From contig NZ_JAGKWP010000003.1 of NCBI RefSeq assembly GCF_021151785.1, forward strand, positions 1-56,185: 56,185 nt of DNA, in the 5' to 3' direction. Numbering within the stretch: the stretch's first letter is position 1; the number at the start of each line of letters is the position of its first letter. Below are positions 53,249 to 56,185 of this stretch, one piece after another. This DNA comes from Flavobacterium sp. Its GTDB lineage: Bacteria > Bacteroidota > Bacteroidia > Flavobacteriales > Flavobacteriaceae. The notes under the pieces were generated by a model. That model worked only from the letters and a program-made list of their open reading frames with translations, made no database searches and was not told the origin of the DNA. The translations under genes were made by a program, and so were the position numbers.

Positions 53249-53866
53249 ATGAAGATAACCCATTTATTGCATTTACCAATTTTAGTTTTATTGGCATGTA
53301 CACAAACTTCAAAAGAAAATGTCGTGTCAGAGATTAATCATTCAATAGAAATAACACCTGAAAACCCAATGAAACAGACATCTGAACAACAAACAATTTA
53401 CAATTATAAAGTAAAAGACATTGCAGGTGATGAGTTTGATTTTGCTTCTTTAAAAGGAAAAAAAATCATGATTGTCAATACAGCCTCCGAGTGTGGCTTA
53501 ACTCCACAATATGAACAATTACAAGAGGTTTATGAAGAATTTAAAGATAAAAATTTTATAATCATTGGATTTCCTGCCAATAATTTTGGTGCTCAAGAAC
53601 CTGGCACAAACGAACAAATTGCAACTTTCTGCAAAAAGAATTATGGTGTTTCTTTTCCAATTATGTCAAAAATTTCTGTAAAAGGTAGTGACATACACCC
53701 TATTTACCAATTTTTAACTCAAAAGGCAAAAAATGGACTACAAGACAGTGAAGTAGAATGGAATTTTCAAAAATATTTAATTGATGAAAAGGGACATTTA
53801 GCTAAAGTGATTTCACCAAGAACTTTACCAAATTCTCCTGAAATTATAAATTGGATTAAAGGCTAA
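53249..53866 (+). CDS. Lipoprotein glutathione peroxidase (Cys type)
   Basis: A 205-residue peroxidase of the GPx family, exported as a lipoprotein: MKITHLLHLPILVLLAC gives a lipobox with C17. After a linker, the GPx domain starts near residue 48 (YNYKVKDIAGDEFDFASLKG). The catalytic cysteine is in NTASECGLTPQYEQL, with the glutamine in GFPANNFGAQEPG and the tryptophan/asparagine in VEWNFQKYLID. The second cysteine, in IATFCKKNYGVSFP, suggests a thioredoxin-dependent mechanism, as in other bacterial Cys-GPx enzymes. It would protect the periplasm or outer membrane from peroxides. Two cysteine-dependent enzymes (trxB and this) lie within 3 kb. Confidence 0.92.
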   Translation: MKITHLLHLPILVLLACTQTSKENVVSEINHSIEITPENPMKQTSEQQTIYNYKVKDIAGDEFDFASLKGKKIMIVNTASECGLTPQYEQLQEVYEEFKDKNFIIIGFPANNFGAQEPGTNEQIATFCKKNYGVSFPIMSKISVKGSDIHPIYQFLTQKAKNGLQDSEVEWNFQKYLIDEKGHLAKVISPRTLPNSPEIINWIKG

Positions 53867-53887
53867 TTATTAATAGGTTTTATAATT

Positions 53888-53922
53888 AAAGTGTTTAGTG
53901 AATTGCATTAAACACTTTTTTT
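53888..53922 (+). terminator. Intrinsic terminator of the glutathione peroxidase gene
   Basis: Arms AAAGTGTTTA (53888-53897) and TAAACACTTT (53909-53918) are followed by a T run. It abuts the end of the convergent GNAT gene. Confidence 0.8.
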
Positions 53923-54419
53923 TATATTAACATTTTTTGTACCAATACCGAGTGAAGCCATCTATTAAATTTAAAACCTGTTTCTTTCAGAAATCCTACT
54001 TGTTCAAATCCATATTTTTCGTGAAAAGCAATACTACTAAGATTTTCAGAATCTATAACTCCAATCATAGTATGTAAGCCTTGATTCTTTGCTAAATAAA
54101 TTAGTTCTGTAAGAAGGGCTTTTCCCACACCTTTCCCTATTGCCTTTTTATGCACATATACCGAATGCTCGACTGTAAATTTATAAGCTTCTCTAAATCT
54201 AAATTCGCTATAATAGCCAAAACCAACAACTTCATTTGCAATAGTAGCTACAATAACAGGAAAGTCTTTTTGCAACTTTTCTTGAAAAATTGCTATTTGC
54301 TGGTCTAATGTTCTAGAATGATAGTCATATAGAGCCGTTCCATTTAAAATTTGATCATTAATAATATCTAAAATAAAGGGACAATCGTCTATTTTGTAGG
54401 GCCTAATTTTAATTTCCAT
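53922..54419 (-). CDS. GNAT-family N-acetyltransferase (phosphinothricin-acetyltransferase-like)
   Basis: A 165-residue acetyltransferase opening MEIKIRPYKIDDCPFILDII. It shows the sequence NGTALYDYHSRTLDQ near residue 30, typical of the phosphinothricin/methionine sulfoximine acetyltransferase branch, and the acetyl-CoA loop AIGKGVGKALLTELI near residue 115. Motif B follows in GVIDSENLSSIAFHEKYGFEQVG. It may acetylate an amino acid analogue or other amine; the true substrate is unknown. It is monocistronic and divergent from menD. Confidence 0.85.
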   Translation of the reverse strand: MEIKIRPYKIDDCPFILDIINDQILNGTALYDYHSRTLDQQIAIFQEKLQKDFPVIVATIANEVVGFGYYSEFRFREAYKFTVEHSVYVHKKAIGKGVGKALLTELIYLAKNQGLHTMIGVIDSENLSSIAFHEKYGFEQVGFLKETGFKFNRWLHSVLVQKMLI

Positions 54420-54470
54420 TTGTTACAAAAAATTGAGAAGTAAAAATACTAAAATAGACGAACAAGTTTG

Positions 54471-54478
54471 TAAATTTG
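54471..54478 (+). promoter_or_regulatory. -7 element of menD
   Basis: TAAATTTG is an exact TAnnTTTG, 19 bases before ATG 54498. No TTG is found at the -33 position. Confidence 0.5.
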
Positions 54479-54497
54479 TACTTCAGTTTTTAATAAA

Positions 54498-56180
54498 ATG
54501 ATGTATCCGAAAATTCCTTTAGCACAAAACTTACTAGAGATTTGTAAAGAAAAAGGATTAAAACATATCGTAATTTCTCCAGGATCAAGAAATGCGCCTT
54601 TGACCATTGGTTTTACTAATCAAATTGGCTTTACTTGTTATAGTATTGCTGATGAGCGTAGTGCTGCATTTTTTGCCTTAGGTATGGCTCAACAATTGCA
54701 TGAACCTGTTGCAGTTGTTTGCACTTCTGGGTCTGCTTTACTCAATTATTATCCAGCAGTTGCTGAGGCATTTTACAGTCAAATTCCATTAGTAATCATC
54801 TCGGCGGATCGTCCGCAAAGCAAAATAGATATTGGAGACGGTCAAACCATTCGTCAAGAAAATGTTTTTGCAAATCACAGTTTATATAATGCAAACTTAA
54901 CCGAAGAAGCTTCTGAAGAGAATGATTTAAAAATACAAAAAGCCTTATTCATAGCTACTTCAAAAAAAGGACCGGTTCATATTAACATCCCTTTTGAAGA
55001 GCCTTTATATGAAACAGTTGATGAATTAACACAAAGTCCTATTGTGTTTTTTAATAAGCTAGAACAAAGTGAATTTTTATTAGATAATGCTTTTAAAACA
55101 CAATGGCATGAAGCTTCTAAAAAATTAGTACTTGTTGGTGAATTGCGACCAAATTCAGTTGAACAGCGATATATTGATTCTTTAGCTAAAGACGAATCTG
55201 TAGTTGTTTTAACTGAAAAAACATCAAATTTACATCATCCAACATTTATTGATCGAATAGATACATTAATTACTCCTTTTGATGATAATGATTTTCAATT
55301 GTTACAACCTGAAATCTTATTAACTTTTGGTGGTATGGTTGTTTCGAAGCGCATTAAAGCCTTCTTACGCAAATATAAACCTCAAGCACATTGGCATGTT
55401 GATGAATTACGTGCTTACGACACCTATGGTGCATTAACAGCACATTTTACTACGTCAATAAATACCTTTTTTAATCAATTACTGAATACGGAAAACAAAA
55501 CGATATCAACTTATTTCCCAACTATAGATTTAATTTGGAAACACAGAAAAGTGATGCATCAACAGTATATTTCTCATATACCCTTCACCGATTTTAAAGT
55601 GTTTGATTTTTTAAGTCGACATTTACCTACTCAAATTCAACTACAGGTAAGTAATAGTTCTGCCATACGCTATTTACAATTGGTTGATTTTGATTCTGAC
55701 ACAGAAGTGTTTTGTAATAGAGGAACAAGCGGAATTGATGGAAGTACTTCTACTGCTATAGGGGCGGCTATACATCATGATTATCCGACCTATTTTATAA
55801 CAGGGGATATTAGTTTTTTTTATGATAGCAATGCCCTTTGGAATAATTATATCCCTAAAAACTTCAAAATTATTTTAATTAATAATGGCGGTGGTGGTAT
55901 TTTTAGAATTTTACCTGGTCATAAAGAAACAGAAACATTTAATACCTTTTTTGAAACTTCACATGAGTTAACAGCGGAACATTTGGCAAAAATGTATCAA
56001 CTCTCCTATTTTTCAGCAAAAGATGAAGAAAGCCTCTTTACAATCTGGAGTACATTTGAACTTGAAAAGCATCCTTCAATTCTAGAAATTTTCACTCCTG
56101 AAAAACTGAATAACAAAATTTTATTGGATTATTTTAAAGGAAGAACAATCGGTGGGGCGATTATATCTGCACCATGGTGA
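54498..56180 (+). CDS. menD: Menaquinone synthesis protein MenD (SEPHCHC synthase)
   Basis: Thiamine-diphosphate enzyme joining 2-oxoglutarate to isochorismate, the first step committed to menaquinone. The 560-residue protein has the N-terminal ISPGSRNAPLTIGF (about residues 26-39), the glutamate-containing DERSAAFFALGMAQ near residue 53, and the substrate-binding SADRPQSKIDIGDGQTIRQ near residue 97. The thiamine-binding segment is TGDISFFYDSNALWN with NNGGGGIFRILPG (about residues 435-470). Two adjacent ATG codons (54498 and 54501) are possible starts. The gene is complete and ends five bases before the window edge; downstream men genes may follow. Confidence 0.96.
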   Translation: MMYPKIPLAQNLLEICKEKGLKHIVISPGSRNAPLTIGFTNQIGFTCYSIADERSAAFFALGMAQQLHEPVAVVCTSGSALLNYYPAVAEAFYSQIPLVIISADRPQSKIDIGDGQTIRQENVFANHSLYNANLTEEASEENDLKIQKALFIATSKKGPVHINIPFEEPLYETVDELTQSPIVFFNKLEQSEFLLDNAFKTQWHEASKKLVLVGELRPNSVEQRYIDSLAKDESVVVLTEKTSNLHHPTFIDRIDTLITPFDDNDFQLLQPEILLTFGGMVVSKRIKAFLRKYKPQAHWHVDELRAYDTYGALTAHFTTSINTFFNQLLNTENKTISTYFPTIDLIWKHRKVMHQQYISHIPFTDFKVFDFLSRHLPTQIQLQVSNSSAIRYLQLVDFDSDTEVFCNRGTSGIDGSTSTAIGAAIHHDYPTYFITGDISFFYDSNALWNNYIPKNFKIILINNGGGGIFRILPGHKETETFNTFFETSHELTAEHLAKMYQLSYFSAKDEESLFTIWSTFELEKHPSILEIFTPEKLNNKILLDYFKGRTIGGAIISAPW

Positions 56181-56185
56181 TACCT

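Overview
The window is AT-rich (roughly two thirds A+T), compact bacterial chromosome from a Flavobacterium-like member of the Bacteroidota. Four things point there: several promoters of the form TTG-N19-TAnnTTTG; two very large secreted proteins with type IX secretion (T9SS) C-terminal sorting domains plus a PorD-type protein; family content typical of the group (RprX/RprY-like two-component pair, DUF4834, DUF6495, DUF6913, FabV, an omega-like RNA polymerase subunit beside coaBC); and many short gene-to-gene gaps. No tRNA, rRNA, CRISPR array, insertion sequence or prophage was found. The longest stretch without a gene is 296 bases.

Layout. 0-2.7 kb: an M23 peptidase and a small secreted repeat protein. 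2.7-8.6 kb: a leftward envelope-polysaccharide run (YfhO-like membrane protein, a 44-residue protein, a nucleotidyltransferase-fold protein, a glycosyltransferase, a Wzx-type flippase). The 44-residue gene is joined to the nucleotidyltransferase by a TAATG stop/start overlap and is easily missed. 8.6-11.5 kb: DUF4834, then a rightward outer-membrane-type protein, GNAT protein and YbaB. 11.5-15.4 kb: glycosyltransferase, coaE, sensor kinase and response regulator, all leftward. 15.5-24.5 kb: two paralogous T9SS adhesin-like proteins of 1604 and 1309 residues built from shared FN3 and cleaved-adhesin modules.

24.6-32.3 kb: a leftward housekeeping cluster (DUF6913, dapA, bamD, rpoZ-like, coaBC, porD, recN, fabV) linking lysine/peptidoglycan supply, outer-membrane assembly, CoA synthesis, T9SS, DNA repair and fatty-acid synthesis. 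32.3-34 kb: a 5'-nucleotidase split in two genes with reversed domain order. 34-37.8 kb: ligA, DUF6495 and the rpsF-rpsR-rplI ribosomal operon. 37.9-42.1 kb: a LytTR regulator converging on gpsA-priA. 42.3-48.3 kb: a lipoprotein, an iron alcohol dehydrogenase with a palindrome over its promoter, then yicC-gmk-nadD and an EamA/ArsC-like pair. 48.4-56.2 kb: DinB, thioesterase, DUF3298 lipoprotein, trxB, pRiA4b ORF-3-like protein, nucleoid-associated protein, glutathione peroxidase, GNAT, and menD at the right edge.

Most of this is core genome. The best candidates for something new are the coupled 44-residue protein/nucleotidyltransferase module with an altered catalytic motif, the unusual bamD leader, the terminator-promoter fusions, and module sharing between the two giant adhesins. 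Several start codons were moved downstream because the longer open frames begin with TTG inside a promoter -7 element or a terminator.
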